Assembly (NCBI GenBank): GCA_051006515.1
Contig: JBPCTD010000082.1
Span: 1 to 64,000 of the forward strand
Origin: ZLKRG08 sp051006515
GTDB taxonomy: Bacteria > Actinomycetota > Actinomycetes > Nanopelagicales > Nanopelagicaceae
Direction of reading: 5' to 3'
Length of the DNA stretch: 64,000 bases
Shown here: positions 1-7,704 of the stretch, one piece after another
How the letters are laid out: every line of letters starts with the position of its first letter
Position numbering within the stretch: the stretch's first letter is position 1
Notes under the pieces: model-generated
The model's database searches: none
What the model was told of the DNA's origin: nothing
What the model saw: only the letters and a program-made list of their open reading frames with translations
Program-made: the position numbers and the translations under genes

Positions 1-123
1 CTACGAAGATTTGATATCCGTTTCATAACTTTTGACGCTTAAAAGGCGCGAAATGAACTCATTTTCAGGTTACTTGAGAGTTACCCAACACCATGCAGGG
101 TGGCTGAATTAGGGCGATAAGGG

Positions 124-129
124 CAGACT
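124..129 (+). promoter_or_regulatory. possible leaderless -10 for the hydrolase operon
   Basis: CAGACT ends 6 nt before the ATG at 136. It has the A2 and T6 of the leaderless -10 motif seen elsewhere in the window but lacks the first T, so it is a weak example. Confidence 0.35.
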
Positions 130-135
130 ATAGGT

Positions 136-1020
136 ATGTCATTACCGACTAAGAAGTATGAAGTTCCAGTCGCCGGCGGCCAATTAGCAGTCTTCAAATA
201 TGGCGAAGGAGATTTCGATCCGATACTTCTTATTCATGGAGTTACCTCTTCCAATCGTGCATTTCAATTATTTGCAGAAGAATTAATTGCTCGCGGAAAA
301 TCACCATATGCGGTTGATTTAAGAGGTCGCGGTGATTCAAATTCTCTGCCTGGACCTTTTGGAATGGCGCAACATGCAAAAGATATGGTTTCAGTAATTG
401 ATTACTTCAAGTGGAATAAACCAGAGGTAATTGGCCATTCAATGGGCGGTTTTGTACTTGCTGCCTTAGTTGGTCTATATCCTGAACGAGTTGGCAGAGT
501 GGTATTTGCAGATGGCGGAATTCCACTTCCGTTGCCACCAGGAATGACTGTTGAACAAGTGATGCCATTTGTTCTTGGCCCAGCGCTTGAAAGACTTTCA
601 ATGACTTTTGATAGTAAAGAGGCATATAGAGATTATTGGAAAGTACATCCAGCGCTACAACGCGGTTGGGGTTCGGTGATGGAAGAGTATGTTGATTACG
701 ATCTTAGAGATGGTAAGCCATCAACAAGTGCGCAAGCTGTCGAAGAAGATTCCAGAGATTTATTTGGAGATGATTTAGTTTCCAGATCACTTCGTAGCCT
801 AAAAGAAGAAACTTTATTTATCAGAGCCCCTCGTGGTTTGCAGAATGAAGAAGGTGGGCTGTATCCGCTGCCAATTTTGGAAGCTAATTTAAAAGATTAT
901 CCAATGCTTAAACTCCTTAATTTAGTGGATGTTAACCACTATGAAATGTTCTTAATGGAAGATGGAGCTAGACAAGTGGCGCAGTTAATCTACGGCGAAA
1001 ATCACGGAGATAGTCAATGA
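136..1020 (+). CDS. alpha/beta hydrolase, first gene of the hydroxyacid/propionate operon
   Basis: Alpha/beta-hydrolase fold enzyme of 294 residues. The nucleophile elbow GHSMGG lies at residues 100-105 (Ser102), an HG oxyanion motif at 34-35, and the likely catalytic His is His268 in VNHYE. The substrate cannot be read from the sequence; an ester or thioester is likely. The stop overlaps the start of the next gene by 4 nt (ATGA), so it is translationally coupled to the 3-hydroxybutyrate dehydrogenase and methylcitrate genes. From that context I infer it releases a hydroxyacid monomer from an ester. There is no clear Shine-Dalgarno; a CAGACT hexamer ends 6 nt before the ATG, consistent with a leaderless transcript. 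Family call is firm, function is inferred. Confidence 0.85.
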   Translation: MSLPTKKYEVPVAGGQLAVFKYGEGDFDPILLIHGVTSSNRAFQLFAEELIARGKSPYAVDLRGRGDSNSLPGPFGMAQHAKDMVSVIDYFKWNKPEVIGHSMGGFVLAALVGLYPERVGRVVFADGGIPLPLPPGMTVEQVMPFVLGPALERLSMTFDSKEAYRDYWKVHPALQRGWGSVMEEYVDYDLRDGKPSTSAQAVEEDSRDLFGDDLVSRSLRSLKEETLFIRAPRGLQNEEGGLYPLPILEANLKDYPMLKLLNLVDVNHYEMFLMEDGARQVAQLIYGENHGDSQ

Positions 1021-1814
1021 CACTTAAAGGTCGCAGAGCATTTATTACCGGTTCTTTTCAAGGTATTGGACTTGGTATTGCTAACGAATTAGCTAAAGCA
1101 GGTGCAGATATTGTGCTGCACGGATTAGCTAGTGATGAAGTAATTTCTGCGGCTGAGAAGCAGATAAGAGCACATGGCGTTAAAGTCGAATCCAAGGTAT
1201 CAGATTTACGCGATGCTGCTGCCACCGAGAAGTTGATTGAGAAAATTTTGGCTGGCGGCCCAGTGGATATTCTCTGTAATAACGCAGGGATTCAACACAC
1301 AGCGCCAACTGCTGAAATGCCACGAGAGAAGTGGAACGACATTATTGCAATCAATTTAGAATCTTTCTTCGACACGATGCGCCTGCTGCTACCGCAGATG
1401 GCAGAACGCGGTTACGGTCGCGTGATTAATACCGCTTCGGTACATGGACTAGTGGCATCTGTCGCGAAAGCGCCATATGTATCAGCTAAACATGGCGTCA
1501 TCGGTTTAACTCGTGTAACAGCGCTCGAATATGCCGATAAAGGAAGTCGTGAAAGTGGTGGCGTTACCGTAAATGCGATTTGTCCAGGCTGGGTGGAAAC
1601 TGCGCTAATTGAACCGCAGATTCAAGCTCGCGCTGACAAATTTGGCGGCGATCGCGTAAAAGGAATTGCTGATTTGTTATCAGAGAAACAACCATCAAGA
1701 AGGCTTGCTACGCCAGAAGATATCGGAGCGCTGGCCGTATTTTTATGCTCTAAAGCGGCACATAACATCACAGGAGCTGCAATTCCAGTCGACGGCGGTT
1801 GGACATCACAATGA
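1017..1814 (+). CDS. bdhA: D-3-hydroxybutyrate dehydrogenase (SDR family)
   Basis: NAD(P)-dependent short-chain dehydrogenase of 265 residues. The cofactor motif TGSFQGIG is at residues 11-18, NNAG at 88-91, and the catalytic set is Ser141, Tyr154 and Lys158 (YVSAK). The central segments NNAGIQH, SVHGLVAS and NAICPGWV, and the C-terminal PVDGGWT ending, are the pattern of bacterial 3-hydroxybutyrate dehydrogenases, which interconvert 3-hydroxybutyrate and acetoacetate. It overlaps the hydrolase upstream (ATGA) and prpB downstream (ATGA), so the five genes form one coupled operon. A C4/C5 3-hydroxyacid substrate is the best guess. SDR membership is certain, the BdhA assignment likely. Confidence 0.85.
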   Translation: MTLKGRRAFITGSFQGIGLGIANELAKAGADIVLHGLASDEVISAAEKQIRAHGVKVESKVSDLRDAAATEKLIEKILAGGPVDILCNNAGIQHTAPTAEMPREKWNDIIAINLESFFDTMRLLLPQMAERGYGRVINTASVHGLVASVAKAPYVSAKHGVIGLTRVTALEYADKGSRESGGVTVNAICPGWVETALIEPQIQARADKFGGDRVKGIADLLSEKQPSRRLATPEDIGALAVFLCSKAAHNITGAAIPVDGGWTSQ

Positions 1815-2680
1815 GTAAATTAACTTTTAAAAACGCAATCGCGATTGAAAAACCACTTCAAGTCATTGGTGCGATAAATGCCAATCATGCATTACTTGCT
1901 GAGCAAGCTGGTTACAAAGCAATCTACTTAAGTGGCGGCGGTGTAGCCGCAGGTTCGTTAGGTATTCCAGACTTAGGAATTACTACATTGGATGATGTCT
2001 TAACTGATGTTCGAAGAATCACCAATGTATGCCAATTACCTTTACTTGTGGATATTGATACTGGTTTTGGTACTACGGCATTCAATATTGGTCGCACCAT
2101 TAAAGAGGTTGAAAAAGCAGGCGCTTCTGCAGTTCATTTGGAGGATCAAGTAGCAGCAAAACGTTGCGGCCACCGACCAAATAAGGAGATTGTCAGCTGC
2201 AATGAGATGGTAGATCGGATTAAAGCGGCAGTTGATGCTAAATCAAATAGCGAATTCACAATCATGGCTCGTACTGACGCGCTGGCAAATGAGGGCTTAG
2301 ATGCCGCTTTAGATCGCGTGCGTCAATATGTGGCAGCAGGCGCCGACATGATTTTCCCCGAAGCAGTTGGTGATTTGGAAACTTACAAGAAGTTCCGAGA
2401 AGCAGCCGGAGTTCCAATTTTGGCTAACATCACCGAATTCGGAAAGACGCCGCTCTTTACTTTGGCGGAATTACGTAGCGTTGATGTTGATGTGGTTTTA
2501 TATCCGTTATCTGCATTTAGAGCGATGAACAAAGCAGCGGAATTGGTTTACAAAACAATCCGAAGCGAAGGTACCCAGAAGAATATTTTGCCGCATATGC
2601 AAACTAGGGAAGAGCTGTATCAAGCTATAGATTATTATCGATACGAAGCTGAATTGGATAAGTATCAACAAGGCAAATGA
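1811..2680 (+). CDS. prpB: 2-methylisocitrate lyase
   Basis: Isocitrate lyase/PEP mutase superfamily enzyme, 289 residues from the ATG at 1811. An in-frame TTG at 1799 exists, but the ATG overlapping the bdhA stop (ATGA) is the natural start. The family signature KRCGH is at residues 117-121 and the metal-binding DIDTGFG at 81-87. The size matches PrpB rather than the longer isocitrate lyases. It cleaves 2-methylisocitrate to pyruvate and succinate, the last step of the methylcitrate cycle for propionyl-CoA. It overlaps prpC downstream by 4 nt. Confidence 0.92.
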   Translation: MSKLTFKNAIAIEKPLQVIGAINANHALLAEQAGYKAIYLSGGGVAAGSLGIPDLGITTLDDVLTDVRRITNVCQLPLLVDIDTGFGTTAFNIGRTIKEVEKAGASAVHLEDQVAAKRCGHRPNKEIVSCNEMVDRIKAAVDAKSNSEFTIMARTDALANEGLDAALDRVRQYVAAGADMIFPEAVGDLETYKKFREAAGVPILANITEFGKTPLFTLAELRSVDVDVVLYPLSAFRAMNKAAELVYKTIRSEGTQKNILPHMQTREELYQAIDYYRYEAELDKYQQGK

Positions 2681-3807
2681 GCGAATTTAAACCAAAGAAA
2701 TCTGTTGCCTTATCGGGAGTAGTTGCCGGAAATACTGCTATCTGCACAGTTGGTCGAAATGGCAATGATCTTCACTATCGCGGCTTCGATATTGCAGATT
2801 TGGCTAAACATTGCCAATTTGAAGAGGTCGCACATTTATTAATTTACGGGTTTCTACCTAATCAAGACGATTTAGCAGAATACATAGCAAGATTAAAAAC
2901 ATTACGAGATTTGCCGCCACAAGTTAGAGAAGTTTTAGAGCAGTTACCAGCAACTACTCATCCAATGGATGTCTTGCGTACGGGGGTTTCGGCGCTTGGC
3001 ACGATTGAACCGGAACATGAAAGCCATAGTTCGAAAGGGGCGCAAGCAATTGCCGATCGGCTAATAAGTGCTACGCCATCGATGCTCTGCTATTGGTACC
3101 ACTTTGCAAATAACGGCAAACGAATTGAATGTAGCACTGATGCAGAGACTATCGGTGCACACTTTTTACAGCTTTTGCATGGTGAAAAACCAAGCAATGA
3201 GTGGGAAGAAGCAATGCGAGTTTCATTGATTCTCTATGCCGAGCACGAATTTAATGCGTCAACTTTCACTGCTCGCGTTATTGCAGGCACTGGTAGCGAT
3301 ATTTATTCTGCAATTACTGGCGCTATCGGAGCGCTTCGTGGTCCAAAACATGGTGGCGCTAATGAAGTGGCGTTAGAAATCCAGGAACGTTATGCCGATG
3401 CCAATGAAGCTGAAACTGACATCAGAAAACGAGTCGAAAACAAAGAGGTAATTATTGGTTTTGGCCATCCGGTTTACACCATCTCAGATCCTAGAAACCC
3501 AATTATCAAAGAGGTTGCCAAGAATTTAAGTTCCGATAACCGAGTGCTATTTGAGATTGCTGAACGGCTAGAGAGCGTGATGTGGGAACTGAAGAAGATG
3601 TTTCCAAATTTAGATTGGTTTAGCGCAGTTGCTTATCATGAGATGAAAATACCCACTGCGTTCTTCACACCGATATTTGTGATTTCACGAATCACGGGTT
3701 GGTCTGCCCATGTAATTGAACAACGAGAAGATGGAAAGATAATCAGACCATCAGCTAATTACATTGGTCCAGAAGATGAAAAGTTCATAACAATAGAGGA
3801 GCGTTAA
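2677..3807 (+). CDS. prpC: 2-methylcitrate synthase / citrate synthase family
   Basis: Citrate synthase family protein of 376 residues, the usual length for PrpC-type enzymes and shorter than housekeeping GltA. His225 in KHGGAN and His264 in the GFGHPVY-x3-DPR signature (261-273) are the expected catalytic histidines. It condenses propionyl-CoA with oxaloacetate to 2-methylcitrate. Its position between prpB and prpD, with ATGA overlap upstream and a start abutting downstream, supports the methylcitrate role over citrate synthesis, although such enzymes often use both acyl-CoAs. Confidence 0.92.
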   Translation: MSEFKPKKSVALSGVVAGNTAICTVGRNGNDLHYRGFDIADLAKHCQFEEVAHLLIYGFLPNQDDLAEYIARLKTLRDLPPQVREVLEQLPATTHPMDVLRTGVSALGTIEPEHESHSSKGAQAIADRLISATPSMLCYWYHFANNGKRIECSTDAETIGAHFLQLLHGEKPSNEWEEAMRVSLILYAEHEFNASTFTARVIAGTGSDIYSAITGAIGALRGPKHGGANEVALEIQERYADANEAETDIRKRVENKEVIIGFGHPVYTISDPRNPIIKEVAKNLSSDNRVLFEIAERLESVMWELKKMFPNLDWFSAVAYHEMKIPTAFFTPIFVISRITGWSAHVIEQREDGKIIRPSANYIGPEDEKFITIEER

Positions 3808-5250
3808 TTGTCTGCACAGGTAACTAAGAACAATCAACCATTTGATCAAGAGATCCAAGATATTGTTGATTACGCTCTTAATTATGAAGTGAAATCTGAT
3901 CTGGCTTATAAGACTGCATGGTCCTGCTTGCTAGATACGATCGGTTGCGGTCTGGAATCTTTGGAATATCCAGCTTGCACGAAGTTACTTGGACCACTGG
4001 TACCTGGTACCAAAGTTGATAAAGGTGTTCGAGTACCTGGAACAAATTATGAGCTAGATGTGGTTCAAGGTGCATTCAATATCGGTACCGCAATTCGTTG
4101 GTTAGATTTCAATGACACTTGGTTAGCAGCAGAGTGGGGACATCCAAGCGATAACTTAGGTGGCATATTGGCAGTTGCGGATTGGTTAAATCGCACCGGA
4201 CAAAAAGTCATTACAGTCAAAGATGTACTTACTGCCATGATTAAAGCTCATGAGATTCAAGGTTGCATTGCACTTGAAAATTCATTTAATAAAGTCGGCC
4301 TTGATCACGTAATTTTGGTTAAAGTTGCATCAACTGCAGTTGTTTGTCAGATGATGGGCTTAACTAGAGAAGAAACTTTAAATGCAGTCTCACTTGCATG
4401 GATCGATGGGCAATCTCTTAGAACTTATCGCCATTATCCAAATGCAGGTTCACGTAAATCATGGGCAGCAGGCGATGCCACATCTCGCGCCGTTCGCTTA
4501 GCTTTAATGGCCAAAGTAGGAGAGATGGGTTATCCCTCAGCATTAACTGCAAAAGTCTGGGGCTTTTACGATGTTTCATTTAAAGGAAATCATTTTAAAT
4601 TTCAGCGCCCTTATGGCAGTTACGTCATGGAAAACGTGTTATTTAAAATTTCGTTTCCAGCGGAGTTTCATTCACAGACCGCTTGCGAAGCAGCATTCCA
4701 GCTTTATCAATGGATGAAAGATAACGGCAAGAGCAGTGATGACATCAAGAAAGTCACTATCCGTACTCATGAAGCTTGCATCCGAATTATTGATAAGAAA
4801 GGCCCATTAAATAACCCAGCAGACCGAGATCATTGTGTTCAGTACATGGTCGCCGTGCCGCTGATATTTGGTCGATTAACTGCAAAAGATTACGAAGATG
4901 AAATTGCCGCAGATCCAAGAATCGATGCGCTACGTGAAAAGATGGTCTGCGTTGAAGATCAGTCTTTTACGGCAGATTACTTTGATCCAGAAAAGCGCAG
5001 CATTGCTAATGCTCTAACTATTGAATTTAATGATGGCACTATGAGCGACGAGTTTGTGGTGGAGTATCCGGTTGGACATAGACGTCGTCGCGAAGAAGGG
5101 CTTCCGCTTTTAATTGCAAAGTATCAGAAGAATCTAAGAAGAGTTTTTAACGAGGAAGTTGCGAAAAATATAGAGAAAGTTTCGCTGGACATTGACCACT
5201 TGCTTACAATGAAAGCTGATGATTTCGTTTCACTATTTGTTATTAAGTAA
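3808..5250 (+). CDS. prpD: 2-methylcitrate dehydratase (MmgE/PrpD family)
   Basis: Full-length MmgE/PrpD family protein of 480 residues, starting at a TTG directly after the prpC stop. A strong Shine-Dalgarno (AGAGGAG) lies just upstream and makes the TTG start convincing. It is cofactor-independent and dehydrates 2-methylcitrate to 2-methyl-cis-aconitate. No dedicated aconitase (acnD/prpF) is present, so hydration to 2-methylisocitrate must rely on a general aconitase elsewhere. The operon ends here; the next gene, lexA, is convergent. No prpE or prpR is seen in the window. Confidence 0.92.
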   Translation: MSAQVTKNNQPFDQEIQDIVDYALNYEVKSDLAYKTAWSCLLDTIGCGLESLEYPACTKLLGPLVPGTKVDKGVRVPGTNYELDVVQGAFNIGTAIRWLDFNDTWLAAEWGHPSDNLGGILAVADWLNRTGQKVITVKDVLTAMIKAHEIQGCIALENSFNKVGLDHVILVKVASTAVVCQMMGLTREETLNAVSLAWIDGQSLRTYRHYPNAGSRKSWAAGDATSRAVRLALMAKVGEMGYPSALTAKVWGFYDVSFKGNHFKFQRPYGSYVMENVLFKISFPAEFHSQTACEAAFQLYQWMKDNGKSSDDIKKVTIRTHEACIRIIDKKGPLNNPADRDHCVQYMVAVPLIFGRLTAKDYEDEIAADPRIDALREKMVCVEDQSFTADYFDPEKRSIANALTIEFNDGTMSDEFVVEYPVGHRRRREEGLPLLIAKYQKNLRRVFNEEVAKNIEKVSLDIDHLLTMKADDFVSLFVIK

Positions 5251-5268
5251 ACATACTTTCGAAATTCA

Positions 5269-5892
5269 TTAGCGAACACTGCGAAGAACCGCAGTTACCT
5301 TACCTAGGATCTCGCAATCATCACCATTGATTGGTTGATAGGCAGGATTTGCAGGTAATAACCAGATATGTCCATCTTTACGAGAAAATGTTTTAACAGT
5401 TGCTTCGCCATCAATCATTGCAGCAACAATTTCACCTTTTTCACATGTCTTCTGTGAACGGATAACCACGAAATCGCCATCGCAGATCGCAGCTTCAATC
5501 ATTGAATCGCCAACGACTTTGAGCATAAACAATTCGCCGCTTCCGACAATTGACTCGGGAAGCGGGAAGGTCTCTTCGATGTGCTGTTCAGCAAGTATCG
5601 GTCCACCTGCAGCGATGCGGCCAACTAGTGGAATCTGGCGAGAGCGATCAGCGATCACATTGGAGTCTGATACGACGACCTCGATGGCGCGACCCAGGGC
5701 GGCATCGCGGCGGATAAAGCCCGCCTCTTCGAGCGCCTTTAACTGGTACTGAACGGAAGCCGAGCTTGATAGCCCAGCGGCCTCTCCGATCTCACGAATC
5801 GATGGGGGATAACCGTTATTTCGGATGCCCTCCTGGATAGCCGAGAGAATCTTGACCTGGCGGGCGGAGAGCCCCGATTGATCTTTGCTCAT
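5269..5892 (-). CDS. lexA: SOS repressor LexA
   Basis: 207-residue LexA. The N-terminal winged helix covers residues 9-70. The self-cleavage site is Ala95-Gly96 (RIAAGG), and the Ser-Lys dyad is Ser130 (GDSM) and Lys167 (ATVK). It represses DNA-damage genes until RecA-stimulated autocleavage. A box with one mismatch to the actinobacterial SOS consensus lies about 30 nt upstream of its start, consistent with autoregulation. It is divergent from a LysM protein with its own perfect box, the arrangement known from yneA/lexA in Bacillus and divS or chiZ/lexA in Actinobacteria. Confidence 0.97.
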   Translation of the reverse strand: MSKDQSGLSARQVKILSAIQEGIRNNGYPPSIREIGEAAGLSSSASVQYQLKALEEAGFIRRDAALGRAIEVVVSDSNVIADRSRQIPLVGRIAAGGPILAEQHIEETFPLPESIVGSGELFMLKVVGDSMIEAAICDGDFVVIRSQKTCEKGEIVAAMIDGEATVKTFSRKDGHIWLLPANPAYQPINGDDCEILGKVTAVLRSVR

Positions 5893-5922
5893 GCCCTAAG
5901 GGTGACATATCTTGGAAAAAAA

Positions 5923-5940
5923 TTCAAACATTTGTTCGAA
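5923..5940 (-). promoter_or_regulatory. SOS box (LexA operator) proximal to lexA
   Basis: TTCAAAC-ATTT-GTTCGAA is an inverted repeat with one mismatch to TCGAAC-N4-GTTCGA, 30 nt upstream of the lexA start. It probably serves lexA autoregulation. Confidence 0.8.
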
Positions 5941-5983
5941 ATTTTCTTGACCTTTGTCGTAGGGGTGCTCTATCGTTCTCTTA

Positions 5984-6001
5984 TTCGAACAGGTGTTCGA
6001 A
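5984..6001 (+). promoter_or_regulatory. SOS box (LexA operator) proximal to the LysM gene
   Basis: TTCGAAC-AGGT-GTTCGAA is a perfect palindrome matching the actinobacterial/Gram-positive SOS box, about 70 nt upstream of the LysM gene start and pointing to its DNA-damage induction. Confidence 0.88.
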
Positions 6002-6070
6002 TACAGGAAACCTTCCCCGGATTCCTAACTCAGAGCAATGAAATAAGTGAGAAAAGTAGGAGTTACATAG

Positions 6071-6424
6071 ATGAGAAACCACAAGAATAACCGTCGTAGC
6101 CGTCAAGCAAATATCCGCCTTGCCCGCTTCCTTGTGGTCCTCTCGCTAACCACAGTATTCGGGGCTGGTTTTGCAATGCAGGCTGGAGCAGGCTCTAAGG
6201 CCTCACTGGAACAGAGCCAAATCCAAAGTAAGAGTTTTGTGACCATCACAATCGCACCTGGTGAGAGCTTATGGTCGATTGCAAAGTCCATCAGTCAGTC
6301 CCAAGCCAGCCAATCCCAGGAAGGGGTAGATCCACGCCAGCTGGTTGATCAGATCATGACAGTTAATGGCCTAGCTTCTGCGCAACTTCCTGCAGGTAGC
6401 CAAATTCGCGTGCCGCTTAACTAG
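6071..6424 (+). CDS. membrane-anchored LysM protein, probable SOS cell-division inhibitor (YneA/DivS/ChiZ type)
   Basis: Small protein of 117 residues: a very basic cytoplasmic start (1-18), one membrane segment (about 19-40), a Ser/Gln-rich linker and a C-terminal LysM domain (about 56-116) that should bind peptidoglycan outside the membrane. AGGAG sits 8 nt before the ATG. A perfect LexA box lies upstream and lexA is divergent. Small LysM proteins in this position stop septation during the SOS response (YneA in Bacillus, DivS in Corynebacterium, ChiZ in Mycobacterium). The topology and context are seen; the division-inhibitor role is inferred by analogy. Confidence 0.82.
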   Translation: MRNHKNNRRSRQANIRLARFLVVLSLTTVFGAGFAMQAGAGSKASLEQSQIQSKSFVTITIAPGESLWSIAKSISQSQASQSQEGVDPRQLVDQIMTVNGLASAQLPAGSQIRVPLN

Positions 6425-6474
6425 CAAAACACTCTTTTCCTGATTTTTTCCACCCCGTGTAGCCTTTTCTCCTT

Positions 6475-7473
6475 ATGAGAAAGCTCCTCTCTCTATTTGC
6501 AGCTCTGGCGATGGCCACCACCATCCTGCCGGCGGCAAAGGCTGCCCCGACCGTGGCTGAGATTCAACGCCAGGTCAATGAGCTACGCGAAGAGGCGGCG
6601 GGAAAGTATGAAGCGGCAAATGGAGTCAAGTATCAGATCTCCAAATTGCAGCGAGAGCTAAATGGCCTAAAGCAGGGCGAAGCAGCTGCCAATGCCAAAG
6701 CTGAGAAGTTAAAGAGCGAGATCTCAAAGTTAGCAATTGAAAATTATAAAAATGGTGGATTAGGAAATGGTCTGGAGCTCTTACTTTCAAGAGACCCTTC
6801 CAAATATTTATCTGATGCTTCAATGTTAGATGTTTTAGCGCAGCGATATTCCACAAAACTCAGACAGTTAAAGACATATCAGCAAGGTTTGCAATCAAGC
6901 CAATTGGTAGTTTCAGATCGCACTGCACAATTACAGGCAGCCCAAAAAAGACTTGAAAAACAAGTGGCTTCAGCTAATGCCGCACTTAAAAAAGCCGAGA
7001 AATTACTGGCTAATTTAAAGGCAGAAGAGCGCGCAAAATTATTAGCAGCTGATGATGCAGAGCAGAAGAAAATTCTCGCCGAATCAAAGCGATTAGCAGC
7101 ACTTTATGCTGGTGGTTCCACAAAAGGTGCAATTGCACTTCGTTATGCCCTTGATCAATTGGGCGATATATATGTTTGGGCCGGCGCTGGTCCAACTAAA
7201 TGGGATTGCAGTGGACTTACGATGCGCGCCTTTCAAAGAGCGGGAGTATCAATGCCGCACTTTGCCGCAGCGCAATTTAGATATGGAAAGAACATTCCCA
7301 GAAGCGCGCTCGCTCCTGGTGATTTAGTTTTCTTTGGTCGACCAATTAGCCACGTCGGTATTTATATGGGCAAGGGAAAGATGGTTCATGCCCCGCGCCC
7401 AGGTAAGCGAGTTGAGATTGCGACCGCCTTTAGCTTGGGTCGTAAGCCATTCGTTGGCGCTAAACGTCTCTAG
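6475..7473 (+). CDS. secreted NlpC/P60 peptidoglycan endopeptidase with N-terminal coiled coil (RipA-like)
   Basis: 332 residues. A signal peptide (1-23, ending AKA) is followed by a long coiled coil (about 25-210) and a C-terminal NlpC/P60 domain (215-332) with Cys245 (DCSG), His293 (SHVGIY) and a third polar residue at His305. It likely cuts D-Glu-mDAP stem-peptide bonds during daughter-cell separation; coiled-coil NlpC proteins of this kind are RipA-like septal hydrolases. No clear Shine-Dalgarno is visible. Its position after the LysM division protein suggests a cell-division locus. The stop codon is repeated three times in frame by a 9-bp tandem repeat. Confidence 0.88.
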   Translation: MRKLLSLFAALAMATTILPAAKAAPTVAEIQRQVNELREEAAGKYEAANGVKYQISKLQRELNGLKQGEAAANAKAEKLKSEISKLAIENYKNGGLGNGLELLLSRDPSKYLSDASMLDVLAQRYSTKLRQLKTYQQGLQSSQLVVSDRTAQLQAAQKRLEKQVASANAALKKAEKLLANLKAEERAKLLAADDAEQKKILAESKRLAALYAGGSTKGAIALRYALDQLGDIYVWAGAGPTKWDCSGLTMRAFQRAGVSMPHFAAAQFRYGKNIPRSALAPGDLVFFGRPISHVGIYMGKGKMVHAPRPGKRVEIATAFSLGRKPFVGAKRL

Positions 7474-7491
7474 CGTCTCTAGCGTCTATAG
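7465..7491 (+). repeat. three 9-bp tandem repeats giving three in-frame TAG stops
   Basis: CGTCTCTAG occurs at 7465-7473 and 7474-7482, and CGTCTATAG at 7483-7491. In the frame of the NlpC/P60 gene each copy reads Arg-Leu-stop, so the gene ends in three successive TAG codons. Confidence 0.9.
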
Positions 7492-7574
7492 CGTTCAATA
7501 AATTTTCGATTTTGGCGTGTCGCGCCGACCCTACTTGAAAACCCTAAAGTGATGCTTTATGGTTCTGCTCCTGA

Positions 7575-7590
7575 CCCCAATATCTAGTGG
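7575..7590 (+). promoter_or_regulatory. candidate NrdR box 1
   Basis: CCCCAATATCTAGTGG matches the core CwATATaTwG of the NrdR box with a single core mismatch. It lies 115 nt upstream of nrdR. A second, weaker copy begins 31 nt downstream, the spacing typical of tandem NrdR boxes. Scored by eye only. Confidence 0.55.
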
Positions 7591-7605
7591 TATAAGAGCC
7601 AAAAC

Positions 7606-7621
7606 TCTCCATTAGTTGTGG
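7606..7621 (+). promoter_or_regulatory. candidate NrdR box 2 (weak)
   Basis: TCTCCATTAGTTGTGG is in 31-nt register with box 1 and keeps the outer C..A and TwGTG positions, but the centre is degenerate. Confidence 0.35.
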
Positions 7622-7704
7622 TTTCAGAGGCAGAATTGGGGTAGGTTACCGCCTCCCGCTGTTATAGCTTTAAAGAAAGTTTCAAGTATGAAAGGAGTCA
7701 TTCG

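Noticed and set aside
1..26. Possible minus-strand gene starting at an ATG at 26 and leaving the window
   Set aside because: Only eight codons are visible and no promoter or ribosome site supports it.
7474..7704. Cobalamin riboswitch upstream of nrdR-nrdJ
   Set aside because: The gap shows no B12-box-like segment or the expected length; only candidate NrdR boxes are visible.
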